Positions 35,959-45,364 of a stretch of 64,000 nucleotides of DNA are shown here, piece after piece. The notes beneath the pieces were generated by a model that saw only the letters and a program-made list of their open reading frames with translations, did not search any database and had not been told where the DNA came from. Location: positions 62,001-126,000 of the forward strand of contig NZ_CAXUSG020000003.1 in assembly GCF_964253915.1 (NCBI RefSeq), written 5' to 3'. Source of the DNA: Metarhizobium sp964253915 (GTDB taxonomy: Bacteria; Pseudomonadota; Alphaproteobacteria; Rhizobiales; Rhizobiaceae). How positions within the stretch are numbered: the first letter of the stretch is position 1; each line of letters starts with the position of its first letter. Both the position numbers and the translations under genes were made by a program.

Positions 35959-36202
35959 TGGAACGCAGCAGAAGCTGGTGCGTATGGCCAATCAGATCGC
36001 CACTTTCTTCCATTCGCAGCCGGAAGCGGAGCGGGTACAGGGCGTTGCCACCCACATCAACAAATTTTGGGAATCACGCATGCGCCGGCAGTTTTTCGAG
36101 ATGATCGAGGAAGGCGGCGAGGGTTTCGATCCGCTGGTGCTGGAAGCCGCCGCGCACATCCGCAAGCCGGCGCCGCCTGCCCCGCCGCAGGCCAGCGCCT
36201 GA
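35948..36202 (+). CDS. fdsD: formate dehydrogenase delta subunit
   Basis: An 84-residue small subunit of NAD-dependent formate dehydrogenase. The conserved KLVRMANQIATFF and VATHINKFWESRMR segments identify the family. FdsD is required for maturation or stability of the complex in other bacteria. It begins inside the end of fdhD and finishes with a Pro/Ala-rich tail (RKPAPPAPPQASA). Confidence 0.92.
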   Translation: MSHDGTQQKLVRMANQIATFFHSQPEAERVQGVATHINKFWESRMRRQFFEMIEEGGEGFDPLVLEAAAHIRKPAPPAPPQASA

Positions 36203-36241
36203 TCTGACGAACGGTGTTCGCAGGTTGGTATCGATGTCAGC

Positions 36242-36260
36242 CCGGCCGACATACGGCCGG
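36242..36260. terminator. hairpin between fdsD and tamB
   Basis: CCGGCCG (36242-36248) pairs with CGGCCGG (36254-36260) around a five-base loop in the convergent gap. There is no T-run, so a role as a bidirectional terminator is tentative. Confidence 0.35.
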
Positions 36261-36320
36261 TGCGTGGAGCATTCCTGCCCTTCCTGACGCAATTCAGCCG
36301 CGCGTCCTTGCCGCAACGAC

Positions 36321-39300
36321 TCAATATTCCTTTTCATAGAAGATACCGGCCGCACCTTCGCCGTTGCCGCCCGCTTCTCCGCGCAGTTTCACGCCGCGGC
36401 CGACATCGAGGTTGATGATCGCCTTGCCGCCGCTTTCGCCGCCGCCCTGCAGCTCGATATAGGTGCGGCTGTTCAGGTATTTGCCGGCAGAAACACGCGC
36501 TTCACCTTTTTCATCGGTCGAGATGTCGAGGTCGTCGACGCCGAGATTGGAGCGCAGCGCCTGGAACAGCGAGGTCGAGCGGCCGCCGGCCAGCTGGCTT
36601 GCGGCATCGGCCAGCTGGGCGATCTGCAGCGCCGAAAGCTTTGACATCGACTGGCCGAAGATCAGCTGCGCCAGGATTTCGTCCTGCGGCAGCGCCGGCG
36701 ACGACGAGAAGGTGATCGACGGATCGTTGGCGACACCGGCGACGGTGATGGTGATCGCCGTCGAACCGGTGGTGTTGGTCGCCTCGAGGTTCAGCGTCGG
36801 GGTCAGCGAGCCGCCGAAGCTGATCTCGCCCGACGTGAAGTCCAGCCGCTTGTTGAGGATGTTCAGCCGGCCACGGCGCATCTCGAAGCCGCCGGAAACC
36901 ACGGGATCCGTCGCCGTGCCGCGCACGGTCAGCGAACCGCCAAGCTCGGCATCGATGCCGCGTCCGCGCACGAAAATGCGCGAGGGGGCGCTGATCGTCA
37001 GGTCGAGGCCGATGGTCGATTGCGTACCGCTGCCGCCTTCGTCCTTCTTGATGGTCTGGGCCTGTTTTTGCACGTCGCGCGGCGCGTTCTTGTGCTTGAC
37101 GTTGATTTCCGACAGCGAGGCCGGCAGCTTTTCCGGCACGGTGATCGAGGTTTTGCCGAGCCTCAGTTCGCCGCCGAGCACAGGCGCAGTCAGGACCGGC
37201 CCCTTCAGCGTCAGGTTGCCGTCGATGACGGTCGCCAGCAGCGTGCCATCGACATAGGCCGCCTTGTCGAGTTTGATGGCGAGGTCGGCGGGAAAACCGC
37301 TGCCGCCGGCAAAACCGATCGTGCCGGTTGCCGACACCGTGCCGCCCTGCGCCAGCTGGCCGGACAGCCGGTTGATGGTGGCCCGGTCACGGTCGAGCGA
37401 AACGTTCAGGGCAAGGTTGTTGAGGGCGATGTTGCGGCGAACGTCGACCAACGTTGCGCCAGCGGCCGTAATCGTGCCGGCAATATCGGGTGATGCCGCC
37501 GTGCCGGCGATGCGTAGGTTCACCTTGGCCTGGCCTTCGAGGCTGAGCCCCTGGCTGGCAAGCTGGGCGGCGGCCACGGAGAAGGGCAAGGTTCCCTCGA
37601 AAGCCAGCGCCAGCGGCTGGTTGCCGGTCACGCCCACCGTGCCGCCGCCGCTGAGCGACAGGCCACCGCCGCTGAGGCTGGTATCGATGCGCAGCGTGTT
37701 GTCGGCGAAGCGGCCATTGGCTTTGATATCGAAGGCGCCGACACCGGCCGATTTCGTCTGTGCTACTGCGGCATTCGCCCAGGCAAGCTGGTAATCAACG
37801 GCAGGTGCCGCCGTCGAACCTCGCACGGCAACCGTGCCCGATATCGTGCCTTCCGCTGCGATGCTGGGCACGAAGGTATTGGCAAGGCTTGCCGGCAGAT
37901 TGCTGATCTTTGCGTCGATCTGTAATTGTTCGCCGGCACCGCCATTGACGGTGATCGTGCCGTTGCCGGCCCGGATGCCGAGTTTCGACAGGGTGACGTT
38001 GCCGCCGGCAATGCGGATGGTCGTCGGGCTTTCGAGCTTGAGGGGCAGCCGTTTCGGTGCGGCCTCGAAACGGTTGAGCGCAACCGTCATGGCACCGCCG
38101 GCGCTTTGAATGGAACCGGATGTCAGAAGCGGCGCGCCGTCATATTGCGCCTTCAGGTCGAAGCCGGTTTTGCCACCGCTCTGGGTGATCGCCAATGCCA
38201 GCGCCTGGATGCGGTTGGCTCCGGAGCGGATTTCTTCCGCCCGCACCGTGCCATTCGCCGACAGCGCGGCGAGATCGTCGACGGTGAGATCGACCACCGG
38301 CTTGACGATGCTGAGATCGTCGCGGCGGATGCCGCTGCCGGAGGCGGAAATCTTTGCCTGCATGATACCGGCATTGGTGGAAAGCGTGATGGCGCCCTTG
38401 AGATCGCCCTCGGCGCGCTGGCCGGCGAGCGCCGCAAACAGGCTGAGGTCCGGAATATCGAAGGTCAGTTGCCCGCTGGGCGCAAAGGACGGCGAGAAGG
38501 CGAGCGCGCCTTCCAGCCGGTTGCGACCCACCGTCGCCAGCAGTTTTGGCAGGCGTGTGATGCCGTTTTCGGAGATCAGGTCGGCGTCGACGGCGAGTTT
38601 TTGCCCGTCGAGCGTGCCGGTCGCCTTGAGTACTGCCTGCGGCGCGCTTCTGTCGGCGACGCCTTTCGCATTCAGCGACAGATCGGTCAGCGTGCGGCCG
38701 GCGAGTTCGGCCTTGGCGGCCTCCATCGTCGCGTCGATCGCCAGCGCCGAAGGCTCGCCCTGGATGGTGGCGCGGAATTGAGCCGCACCTTTGGCATCGG
38801 CAAGCAGCTTGCCGATCTCGGGCAGCGCGCCCTTCAGGTCGACCGCCAGCAGGCCTTTTTCGAATGTCACCGCGCCATCGGCCTGCAGCGTGCCGCTGGA
38901 GGCGATCTTGAGGTTGCTGAGCTCGGTCTTGCCGCCGATGATCGACGAAAGGTCGCTCTCAAGGGTGATCGGCGCGTCGAATTTCGTCGCGGCAGCCTCG
39001 GGCAGGGCTGCCGGTTGGATGGTGAATGCCAGGTGCGAGAGAACAGTTTGGGTGGCAAGCGCATAACCGCCATCCAGCCTGCCAGAGATGACCGGGCTTT
39101 CGATGGTTGATCCGTCGAAGCCGATCGAGCCGGCCGAAACGACGATCGGTGCGGCGATCGCCAGCGGTCCCTGGACGGCACGGTTGAGATCGGTGCTGAC
39201 AAATTCCAGGCCCGCGACATCGAGCCTCGTCTCCACCGTACCGGAAAGGGTAGCGATGTCGAACTCCGTGGTTTTGGCGGTGAATTGCAGGTCGGAGAAC

Positions 39301-42047
39301 CGGCCCTCGCTCATCTCGACGCTCTGCAGCGCCGCTCTGAGGTCTGCCGACACCACGGGCGTTGCCGCAAGGCCTGAAATGTTTGCCGTTCCCGACAGCG
39401 CGCCCTTGGCGACGATGGCCGGTACGAAGGTGTTGGCCAGGGTGGCGGGGATGTTGGCGATATCCGCCGTCAGCGCCAGCCGCTCGCCGACTGTGCCCGA
39501 CAGGGTCACGAGACCGTCGCCGACGCGAATAGCGAGGCCTGGCAGGGTAACGGTGCCGTTGGCGATGGTGATGGCCGCCGTACGGTCGAGTTCGAGCGGT
39601 ACCTTCCTCGGCGCGGCGGACAGGGCGTCGATGGCGATGGTGATGGCGCCGTCGACGCTTTGCAGGCTGCCGGCGGCCAGAAGCGGCGCTTCGTCGTAAT
39701 TTGCCTTGAGGTCGAAACCGGTCTTGCCGGCTTGCTGTGTGAAGGCAAGCTGCGGCTGGGCCACCGTGTGGCCGCCGGAGGCGATCTCATCGGCGCGGAC
39801 AGTGCCGCGGGCCGACAGCGCCTTCACGTCGTCGATGGTGAGATCGATGACGGGATTGGCGATCCGCAGGTCGTCGCGGGAAATACCGCTGCCCGACGCG
39901 TTGACCACGGCCTGGATACGACCGTCCTGCGTCGTGATCATCGCCGATCCCTTGAGGTCGCCCTGCGCTTCCTGTCCGGCCAGCGCTGCCAGCAGGCCGA
40001 TATCGGGAAGATCGAGCGTCAGCCGGCCGTCCGGCTCGAACGTCGGCGACAGGACGAGCGCGCCTTCGATCCTGTTGGCGCCGACCTGCGCCAGAAGCTT
40101 CGGTATGCGGGTCGCGCCGTTTTCGGACAAAAGATCGGCATCGACATTGATCGTCTGGCCGCCGAGTGCGCCGGATGCCTTGACGGTTACCTGCGGCGAA
40201 GCCGGGTCGGCCTTGCCTTCCGCGGAAACCGAAAGATCCGTCAGCGCACGTTCGCCGAGCGCCGCCTCGCTGGCGCTCAGGTTGGCCTTGAAGGCCATGG
40301 CGGAGAGCGGGCCGTCGGCCGAAACGGAAAAATCGACGATGCCGCGGGCATCGGCGACGAGCTTGCCGAGATCCGGCAACCGGCCGGTGAGATCGGCAGT
40401 CAGCGTTTCGCCGTCCAGCGCAACATTGCCGGAGGCTTCGATGGTGCCGGATTTCAGCGTCAGGCCGCTCACCTCAGTGCGGCCGCCGATCGTGGCGCTC
40501 ACATTGCCCTCGGCGGCAATCGTCGTTTCGAACTTGGCGGCCAGGGCATCCGGCAGGACGGATGGAACGGCAAACAGGCGGAAGGCCGTCGCCAACGTCT
40601 TGTCTGCAAGCGTATAGCGGCCGGTCAGCGTTCCGCCGATGCTCGGGCTTTCCAGGGCAATCGCGTCGAAGGCGATGGCATCCGGCGAAACGGTGAGCGG
40701 TGCGGTGATCGTCAGCGGCCCTTCTACGGCGCGATCGATATCGGGGCTGACAAACGCCGTCTCTGCGACGGAAAAGCGTGTCTGGATGGTGCCGGAACGT
40801 TCCGTCAGGTTCAGCGCATTACTTTTGGCGTCGAGCCGGAGTTGGCCCAACCGGCCTTGCGGCAGGTCCACCTGCTCCACCGCTGCCGACAGGTCGAGTT
40901 TTGCGGCTGCAGCCTGCCCCGTCAGCGACAGGTCGATACCGCTGATCAGTAACCGCGCCTCGCCATCGGCAAGCGGCCAGCGGAAATCGATCGGGCCGGC
41001 GGCGCCGATCAGATTGGCCTTCAGGCTGTTGTCGCCGTTGGGGTTGAGTTCGCCGGAGGCTGCCAGCAGGAGATTGCCGGTGGCGATGTTGCCGCTTTCG
41101 ATGCTGAGGCGGCCGGTATCGTCGAAGCTTGCGGCGACGTCGATTTCCGTGCTGCCGGCAAACAGCGGCCGGAAGCTTGGCGGCAGCAGCGAATCGAAGG
41201 TTCCGCCGCCCTTGACCGCGATGCGATGCGCTCCCCCGGTCGATTGCTGGTGTCGAGCATCGACATTCAATACCGGCTGCCCATCGAGAGAAGCCGCCAG
41301 CTTGCCGGCCCAATCGGACAGCGGTCCCGTGCCGTTGACCTTCAAGGCGATAGCCGGACTGTTCGGCAGGCGCAGCAGGCCGGCAATCAGCCCACCCTGC
41401 GGTTCGGCAATGTCCGCATCCAGCGCCAGGCGGTTTTCGGACGGAACGAAGGCTATTTCGGCACGCGCCTTGGCTTCCGGCAGGTCCTTGCGGTTGGCAG
41501 AAAACTGCGTGGTGATCCCCGCGCCGTCGGCGTGCAGCGAACCGTCGGCGGCAAGCGCAAAATCGCGGCCGGCAAGTGCGGAACCCAGGGTGATATCGGG
41601 CAGCGAGAGACGGGTGATGTCGATGGCGACCGGCAAGGACGATCCGCCGCCGTCTTCAGCCGGCGGCGGCGTCTGCGTGACGATGGGTGCGCGGACGATG
41701 CTGACCGAACCGGCCGAAACGAGGTCGACCTTGAAGGTGCCGCCAAGCAGGGAGAGCGGCGACCAGTCTACGGCGATATCACGGACCTCGGCAAAGGTGC
41801 CCTGGCTATCGGCTACGGTGACCTGATCGAGCCGCAGGCGGCCGGTCAACAGGCCGGAGGGCGTGCCAAGCGTGATCACCCGATCCGGCGTCGAGGCAAG
41901 CTGCGACACCTGATCGGCGGCAAAACGGGCGCCGAACGGCGTCAGGCCGACCACGAGCACGCCGATCACCAGAAGAACGACGGCAGCCAGAACCGCGTAG
42001 GCGGTAAGGCGCAGGAGCCGTTTCACGATGCGAATCAGAATAGCCAT
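36321..42047 (-). CDS. tamB: translocation and assembly module protein TamB
   Basis: A 1908-residue inner-membrane-anchored AsmA/VPS13-like protein that spans the periplasm, works with TamA in outer-membrane protein assembly and is linked to lipid transport. It has an N-terminal transmembrane helix (about residues 13-33), a long beta-rich repetitive middle, and the C-terminal TamB (DUF490) domain including GGFEMRRGRLNILNKRLDFT, DEILAQLIFGQSMSKLS and GIFYEKEY. The size is well above E. coli TamB (about 1260 residues). The excess comes from two tandem homologous blocks of about 515 residues at roughly 386-900 and 901-1416. It follows tamA on the same strand with a 48-base gap. Confidence 0.93.
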   Translation of the reverse strand: MAILIRIVKRLLRLTAYAVLAAVVLLVIGVLVVGLTPFGARFAADQVSQLASTPDRVITLGTPSGLLTGRLRLDQVTVADSQGTFAEVRDIAVDWSPLSLLGGTFKVDLVSAGSVSIVRAPIVTQTPPPAEDGGGSSLPVAIDITRLSLPDITLGSALAGRDFALAADGSLHADGAGITTQFSANRKDLPEAKARAEIAFVPSENRLALDADIAEPQGGLIAGLLRLPNSPAIALKVNGTGPLSDWAGKLAASLDGQPVLNVDARHQQSTGGAHRIAVKGGGTFDSLLPPSFRPLFAGSTEIDVAASFDDTGRLSIESGNIATGNLLLAASGELNPNGDNSLKANLIGAAGPIDFRWPLADGEARLLISGIDLSLTGQAAAAKLDLSAAVEQVDLPQGRLGQLRLDAKSNALNLTERSGTIQTRFSVAETAFVSPDIDRAVEGPLTITAPLTVSPDAIAFDAIALESPSIGGTLTGRYTLADKTLATAFRLFAVPSVLPDALAAKFETTIAAEGNVSATIGGRTEVSGLTLKSGTIEASGNVALDGETLTADLTGRLPDLGKLVADARGIVDFSVSADGPLSAMAFKANLSASEAALGERALTDLSVSAEGKADPASPQVTVKASGALGGQTINVDADLLSENGATRIPKLLAQVGANRIEGALVLSPTFEPDGRLTLDLPDIGLLAALAGQEAQGDLKGSAMITTQDGRIQAVVNASGSGISRDDLRIANPVIDLTIDDVKALSARGTVRADEIASGGHTVAQPQLAFTQQAGKTGFDLKANYDEAPLLAAGSLQSVDGAITIAIDALSAAPRKVPLELDRTAAITIANGTVTLPGLAIRVGDGLVTLSGTVGERLALTADIANIPATLANTFVPAIVAKGALSGTANISGLAATPVVSADLRAALQSVEMSEGRFSDLQFTAKTTEFDIATLSGTVETRLDVAGLEFVSTDLNRAVQGPLAIAAPIVVSAGSIGFDGSTIESPVISGRLDGGYALATQTVLSHLAFTIQPAALPEAAATKFDAPITLESDLSSIIGGKTELSNLKIASSGTLQADGAVTFEKGLLAVDLKGALPEIGKLLADAKGAAQFRATIQGEPSALAIDATMEAAKAELAGRTLTDLSLNAKGVADRSAPQAVLKATGTLDGQKLAVDADLISENGITRLPKLLATVGRNRLEGALAFSPSFAPSGQLTFDIPDLSLFAALAGQRAEGDLKGAITLSTNAGIMQAKISASGSGIRRDDLSIVKPVVDLTVDDLAALSANGTVRAEEIRSGANRIQALALAITQSGGKTGFDLKAQYDGAPLLTSGSIQSAGGAMTVALNRFEAAPKRLPLKLESPTTIRIAGGNVTLSKLGIRAGNGTITVNGGAGEQLQIDAKISNLPASLANTFVPSIAAEGTISGTVAVRGSTAAPAVDYQLAWANAAVAQTKSAGVGAFDIKANGRFADNTLRIDTSLSGGGLSLSGGGTVGVTGNQPLALAFEGTLPFSVAAAQLASQGLSLEGQAKVNLRIAGTAASPDIAGTITAAGATLVDVRRNIALNNLALNVSLDRDRATINRLSGQLAQGGTVSATGTIGFAGGSGFPADLAIKLDKAAYVDGTLLATVIDGNLTLKGPVLTAPVLGGELRLGKTSITVPEKLPASLSEINVKHKNAPRDVQKQAQTIKKDEGGSGTQSTIGLDLTISAPSRIFVRGRGIDAELGGSLTVRGTATDPVVSGGFEMRRGRLNILNKRLDFTSGEISFGGSLTPTLNLEATNTTGSTAITITVAGVANDPSITFSSSPALPQDEILAQLIFGQSMSKLSALQIAQLADAASQLAGGRSTSLFQALRSNLGVDDLDISTDEKGEARVSAGKYLNSRTYIELQGGGESGGKAIINLDVGRGVKLRGEAGGNGEGAAGIFYEKEY
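37795..40890 (-). repeat. internal tandem duplication within tamB
   Basis: Two units of about 1545 bases lie head to tail (about 40890-39346 and 39345-37795). Matching protein segments include VDLPQGRLGQLRLDAKS versus VEMSEGRFSDLQFTAKT, DADLLSENGATRIPKLLAQV versus DADLISENGITRLPKLLATV, and IPATLANTFVPAIVAKGALS versus LPASLANTFVPSIAAEGTIS. The DNA has diverged, so the duplication is not recent. Boundaries are approximate. Confidence 0.8.
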
Positions 42048-42095
42048 TGGACGCGATCTTATCCGAAGTTTGCGCTTGCTTTGAGGTCGGGCGGA

Positions 42096-44021
42096 TCAGA
42101 AAGCCTGGCCGATGCCGGCATAGATCCCGTAACTGCTGCCCCCCTCGTATCGATTGAGAGGCACGGCGACATCGAGCCGTATCGGCCCGAACGGTGTGGC
42201 GTAACGGATACCGAGGCCGGCGCCGATGCGTACGTCCGAAAAATCCGGAAACATCTTTTCCGAAACGGTGCCGGCATCGACGAAAGGAACCAGGCCGATC
42301 GAATCGGTGATTTTCACCCGCGCCTCGGCAGAGACCACGGCGTAAGACCGGCCGCCCGTCGCATCGCCCTTGGCGTCGTAGGGGCTGATCTCCTGATAGG
42401 CGTAACCGCGCACCGAGCCGCCGCCGCCGGCATAAAAACGCCGCGTCGCCGGGATGTCTTCGAGGTTGCCTGCCCCCACCAGCGTGCCGAGCGACGCCTT
42501 GCCGGCGAAGACGACACGATCTTCGGCGCCGAGCGATTGATAGCCGGATACCGAACCTTCGAAAGACGAGAAGAACGTGCTGCCGAAGATTTCGTAGCTG
42601 GGTTTTGCCGCCAGCGTTGCGCGATAGCCTTCGGTCGGATCGAGCTTGTTGTCGCGGGCGTCGCGCGCATATTCGAGCGGCAGCGAGAAGGTCAGGTATT
42701 CATTGTTGCCGAAGGCATCCTCGGTATCGGAATAGCTGAGTTCGACGCCGGCGGACGCCGTGTCCTGGTCGGAAAGCTCGTATGCGATGCCGGTTGCCGC
42801 CGTCACCGTGTTGGCGAGATAGGAATCGGGATGTTCCGTCTTCGCCTTGATGCTGGCGTTCAGCGTCGCCGAAGGCAGGATGAAACCCGGCTTGGAGAAG
42901 ATGATGCCGGCGGAATAGTCCAGGTCCTGGTAGCCGGTGGCTTCGCCGAGGCGCGACACGGCGGCCTCCAGGCGCAGCGATTCCGCCCGGCCGAACAGGT
43001 TGCGATGGCCCCAATATCCCTGCAGGCCGAAACCGTCGATGGTCGAATATTGTGCGCCGACCCCGAAATAACGATGCTTGCCTTCGGCAACGGTGATGTT
43101 GACCGGGATCGTGCCATCCGGCGACAGCGTATCGCCCTCTCGCACGGTGACGCTGGAGAAGACGCCGAGCTGGCGCAGCCGCTCGCCGGCCTTCTTCAGG
43201 TTTTCCGGATTGTAGGGCCGGCCTTCGTTGATGCGCGAATAGGTGCGGATGAACTCCGGATCGACGCTCTTCTGGCCGTTGACGCCGACATTGCCGACCG
43301 GTGCGACGGGACCACCGCTTGCCGTCAGCACGACATCGACCTGGGCCGTCTCGTGGTCGGCGACGACGCTGCGATTGTCGAGCTTTGCGAGCGGTCGACC
43401 CTCGTTCTTCAGATCCTCGACGATGCGGTCACCCGCCTTCAGGATGATCAGCGAACTGGCGTCGCCACCCTGCACCAGGCCGTAGTCGGCGGGGTTGCGG
43501 CCGAGCGCGTCGCCCTCGAAACGGATGTCGCCGAGCGTGAAGGCGGGGCCGGGCTTGATCTCCACCGTCACCGGCACCGGCCGCGACGGGTCGAAGACCG
43601 GCGTCGGCGGTAGCTGGTCGATGTCGGTACCATCGACGAGAACGGTGACAACGCCGCCATAACGGGATTTTTCGTAGAGCGTGGCGATCAGCCGGTCGCG
43701 ATCGTCGCGCGCCTTGATCACCAGGCCGAGATCGCCAGATACCGGCTTGTCCTTGTCCTGGATGAGATGGGAGGCGTTTTCCAACGCGGCTTTCAGGTCG
43801 TCGTCGGCAGCTTCGGCATTCAGTGTGACGGAATAATTGACCGGATCGATAACGTCGACCGTCTGCTCTTCCTCACCCCAGAGCGTGATACCGAACAGCT
43901 TGAAAGCATGGGCTTCCGTTGCAAAAACCGGGCACAAGAGGGCGCTTGCTGCAACCGTGACGACGGTGCCCGCTCTCCGATACGCAATACTCTCTTTCGG
44001 CTTACACAGGGTTTTCGGCAT
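42096..44021 (-). CDS. tamA: translocation and assembly module outer-membrane protein TamA
   Basis: A 641-residue Omp85-family protein. After an export signal ending EAHAF come POTRA domains (about residues 45-290, with PVTVEIKPGPAFTLGDIRFE and ASGGPVAPVGNVGVNGQKSV). A C-terminal 16-strand barrel follows, with the Omp85 motif FYAGGGGSVRGYAYQ (near 520) and the final strand ending in Phe (GIYAGIGQAF). It forms the outer-membrane part of the TAM machine with TamB. A conserved tamA-tamB order and close spacing support joint function. Confidence 0.94.
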   Translation of the reverse strand: MPKTLCKPKESIAYRRAGTVVTVAASALLCPVFATEAHAFKLFGITLWGEEEQTVDVIDPVNYSVTLNAEAADDDLKAALENASHLIQDKDKPVSGDLGLVIKARDDRDRLIATLYEKSRYGGVVTVLVDGTDIDQLPPTPVFDPSRPVPVTVEIKPGPAFTLGDIRFEGDALGRNPADYGLVQGGDASSLIILKAGDRIVEDLKNEGRPLAKLDNRSVVADHETAQVDVVLTASGGPVAPVGNVGVNGQKSVDPEFIRTYSRINEGRPYNPENLKKAGERLRQLGVFSSVTVREGDTLSPDGTIPVNITVAEGKHRYFGVGAQYSTIDGFGLQGYWGHRNLFGRAESLRLEAAVSRLGEATGYQDLDYSAGIIFSKPGFILPSATLNASIKAKTEHPDSYLANTVTAATGIAYELSDQDTASAGVELSYSDTEDAFGNNEYLTFSLPLEYARDARDNKLDPTEGYRATLAAKPSYEIFGSTFFSSFEGSVSGYQSLGAEDRVVFAGKASLGTLVGAGNLEDIPATRRFYAGGGGSVRGYAYQEISPYDAKGDATGGRSYAVVSAEARVKITDSIGLVPFVDAGTVSEKMFPDFSDVRIGAGLGIRYATPFGPIRLDVAVPLNRYEGGSSYGIYAGIGQAF

Positions 44022-44154
44022 ACGCGGTTTTTTGTTTCAAGCCCATTATGACAGCCAAAGCCTTGATCCGTCGTTAACGCGGACATTAACCTTAAAAATC
44101 CGCAACGTGTACCTCTTTTAGCCGCACCCGACCCAAAACGTCATTGCAAAAGAA

Positions 44155-44179
44155 AAGTCCCGGGAAAGACCCGGGACTT
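44155..44179 (-). terminator. rho-independent terminator of the glycine-zipper lipoprotein gene
   Basis: AAGTCCCGGG and CCCGGGACTT form a perfect ten-pair stem around TCTTT, followed on the transcribed strand by TTCTTTTGC. It lies 35 bases past the stop codon. Confidence 0.85.
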
Positions 44180-44213
44180 CGAAAGTCGATCTGCAACCGA
44201 AAGTCGGCAGGTA

Positions 44214-44480
44214 TCAGTAGCCACCGCGCGGGCAATCGTCGATGTAGCGACGGCCGTAACGGTCACGATAGTAGCACTGGCCGGGCTGGTCGGCGACGCT
44301 GCCGATGACCGCACCGGAAACACCGCCGATGGCTGCGCCAACAGCTGCGCCACGAACGTCGCCGGTGATGGCACCGCCGATGATCGCACCCGAAACAGCA
44401 CCGATGCCGGCGCCCTTTTCAGTCTGGGTGCAGCTTGCAGCCGACAGACCAACCAACAGAAGCACGATGGCCTTCTTCAT
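44214..44480 (-). CDS. glycine-zipper lipoprotein
   Basis: An 88-residue lipoprotein. The signal MKKAIVLLLVGLSAASC has a lipobox (SAASC) with Cys at residue 17. The mature part has a Gly/Ala-rich glycine-zipper stretch (GAGIGAVSGAIIGGAITGDV, then VGAAIGGVSGAVIGSVA), predicted to insert in or associate with a membrane. It ends in a small Cys/Tyr/Arg-rich tail (CYYRDRYGRRYIDDCPRGGY). Similar proteins (Rickettsia 17-kDa-antigen type, SlyB-like) are outer-membrane lipoproteins. The ATG at 44480 follows a GGAGAGAGTTTC-type site; a longer open frame is not needed. Confidence 0.85.
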   Translation of the reverse strand: MKKAIVLLLVGLSAASCTQTEKGAGIGAVSGAIIGGAITGDVRGAAVGAAIGGVSGAVIGSVADQPGQCYYRDRYGRRYIDDCPRGGY

Positions 44481-44788
44481 GAAACTCTCTCCACAGTTAA
44501 TGACCGGCGTCCCCAATCCGCGTCGTCCGGGTTCCCGGTACACGCAGATCTGCCGATATACGGCAACGCTTACCGGCGAAGATAGACTTGAAAATAGGGA
44601 AGTCTACTAGGCACAAGGGATTTTTTTGCTGTTCCTTTCCAGCTTGTGCGTCGTATCACGCCGGCTGCTCAGTATTGCGACAGTTGCAGCCGGAAAAAAG
44701 TGCCCTGTGCGAAAACTAGCGATTGATCGCACTGGAAAAAAGACAAATGATGCTTTCCGTGTCCGGGAGAGGCACGAGGAGGAACAAG
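44481..44788. other. divergent intergenic region between lipoprotein and coxS-type gene
   Basis: 308 bases that must hold the two opposing promoters. The middle part (44590-44740) is comparatively AT-rich. I see no convincing hairpin, RNA gene or additional open frame with coding character. Confidence 0.5.
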
Positions 44789-45277
44789 ATGGCGAAAGTG
44801 ACATTGACGGTGAATGGCCGGACAGTGAGCGGAGAGTGTGAGGAGCGCACGCTTCTCGTGCATTTCATCCGCGAAAAGCTGGGGCTGACGGGAACACATG
44901 TGGGATGCGACACCTCGCAGTGTGGCGCCTGCGTGGTGCATATGGACGGTCATTCGGTGAAGAGCTGTTCCATCCTGGCGGTGCAGGCTTCCGGCTCCAC
45001 CGTCACGACCATCGAGGGGCTGGCCGGCCAGGGCGAGCTGCATCCGGTGCAGGCTGCCTTCAAGGAACATCACGGCCTGCAATGCGGCTTCTGTACCCCC
45101 GGAATGGTGATGACGGCGGTCGACATGATCAACCGCCACGGCGGCAATCTCGATGAAGCCACCGTTCGCGCCGAGCTGGAAGGCAATATCTGTCGTTGCA
45201 CCGGCTACCACAACATCGTCAAGGCCGTATTGGCTGCCGACGCGGAGATGTCCGCCGGCCGTCAGGCTGCCGAATAA
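44789..45277 (+). CDS. CO dehydrogenase-type [2Fe-2S] small subunit
   Basis: A 162-residue iron-sulfur subunit of a molybdenum hydroxylase (xanthine oxidase family), similar to CoxS. The plant-type [2Fe-2S] site is GCDTSQCGACVVHMDG with a further Cys at SVKSC; the second cluster is in LQCGFCTPGM and NICRCTGYHNIV. It transfers electrons from the molybdenum subunit to the FAD subunit. Start at ATG 44789 after GAGGAGGAACAAG. It is followed by the large subunit with an 87-base gap. Confidence 0.92.
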   Translation: MAKVTLTVNGRTVSGECEERTLLVHFIREKLGLTGTHVGCDTSQCGACVVHMDGHSVKSCSILAVQASGSTVTTIEGLAGQGELHPVQAAFKEHHGLQCGFCTPGMVMTAVDMINRHGGNLDEATVRAELEGNICRCTGYHNIVKAVLAADAEMSAGRQAAE

Positions 45278-45364
45278 TTCGCGAGACGACTGGCTGACGC
45301 ATAGCCTCGGTCCGATTTTGCACATCCGTGGCATGCCAAGCCTGACCACCCTGGAGGATATTCA

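Noticed and set aside
41226..43613. 795-codon open frame antisense to tamB and tamA
   Set aside because: It runs across two real genes on the opposite strand, has no ribosome binding site and shows shadow composition.
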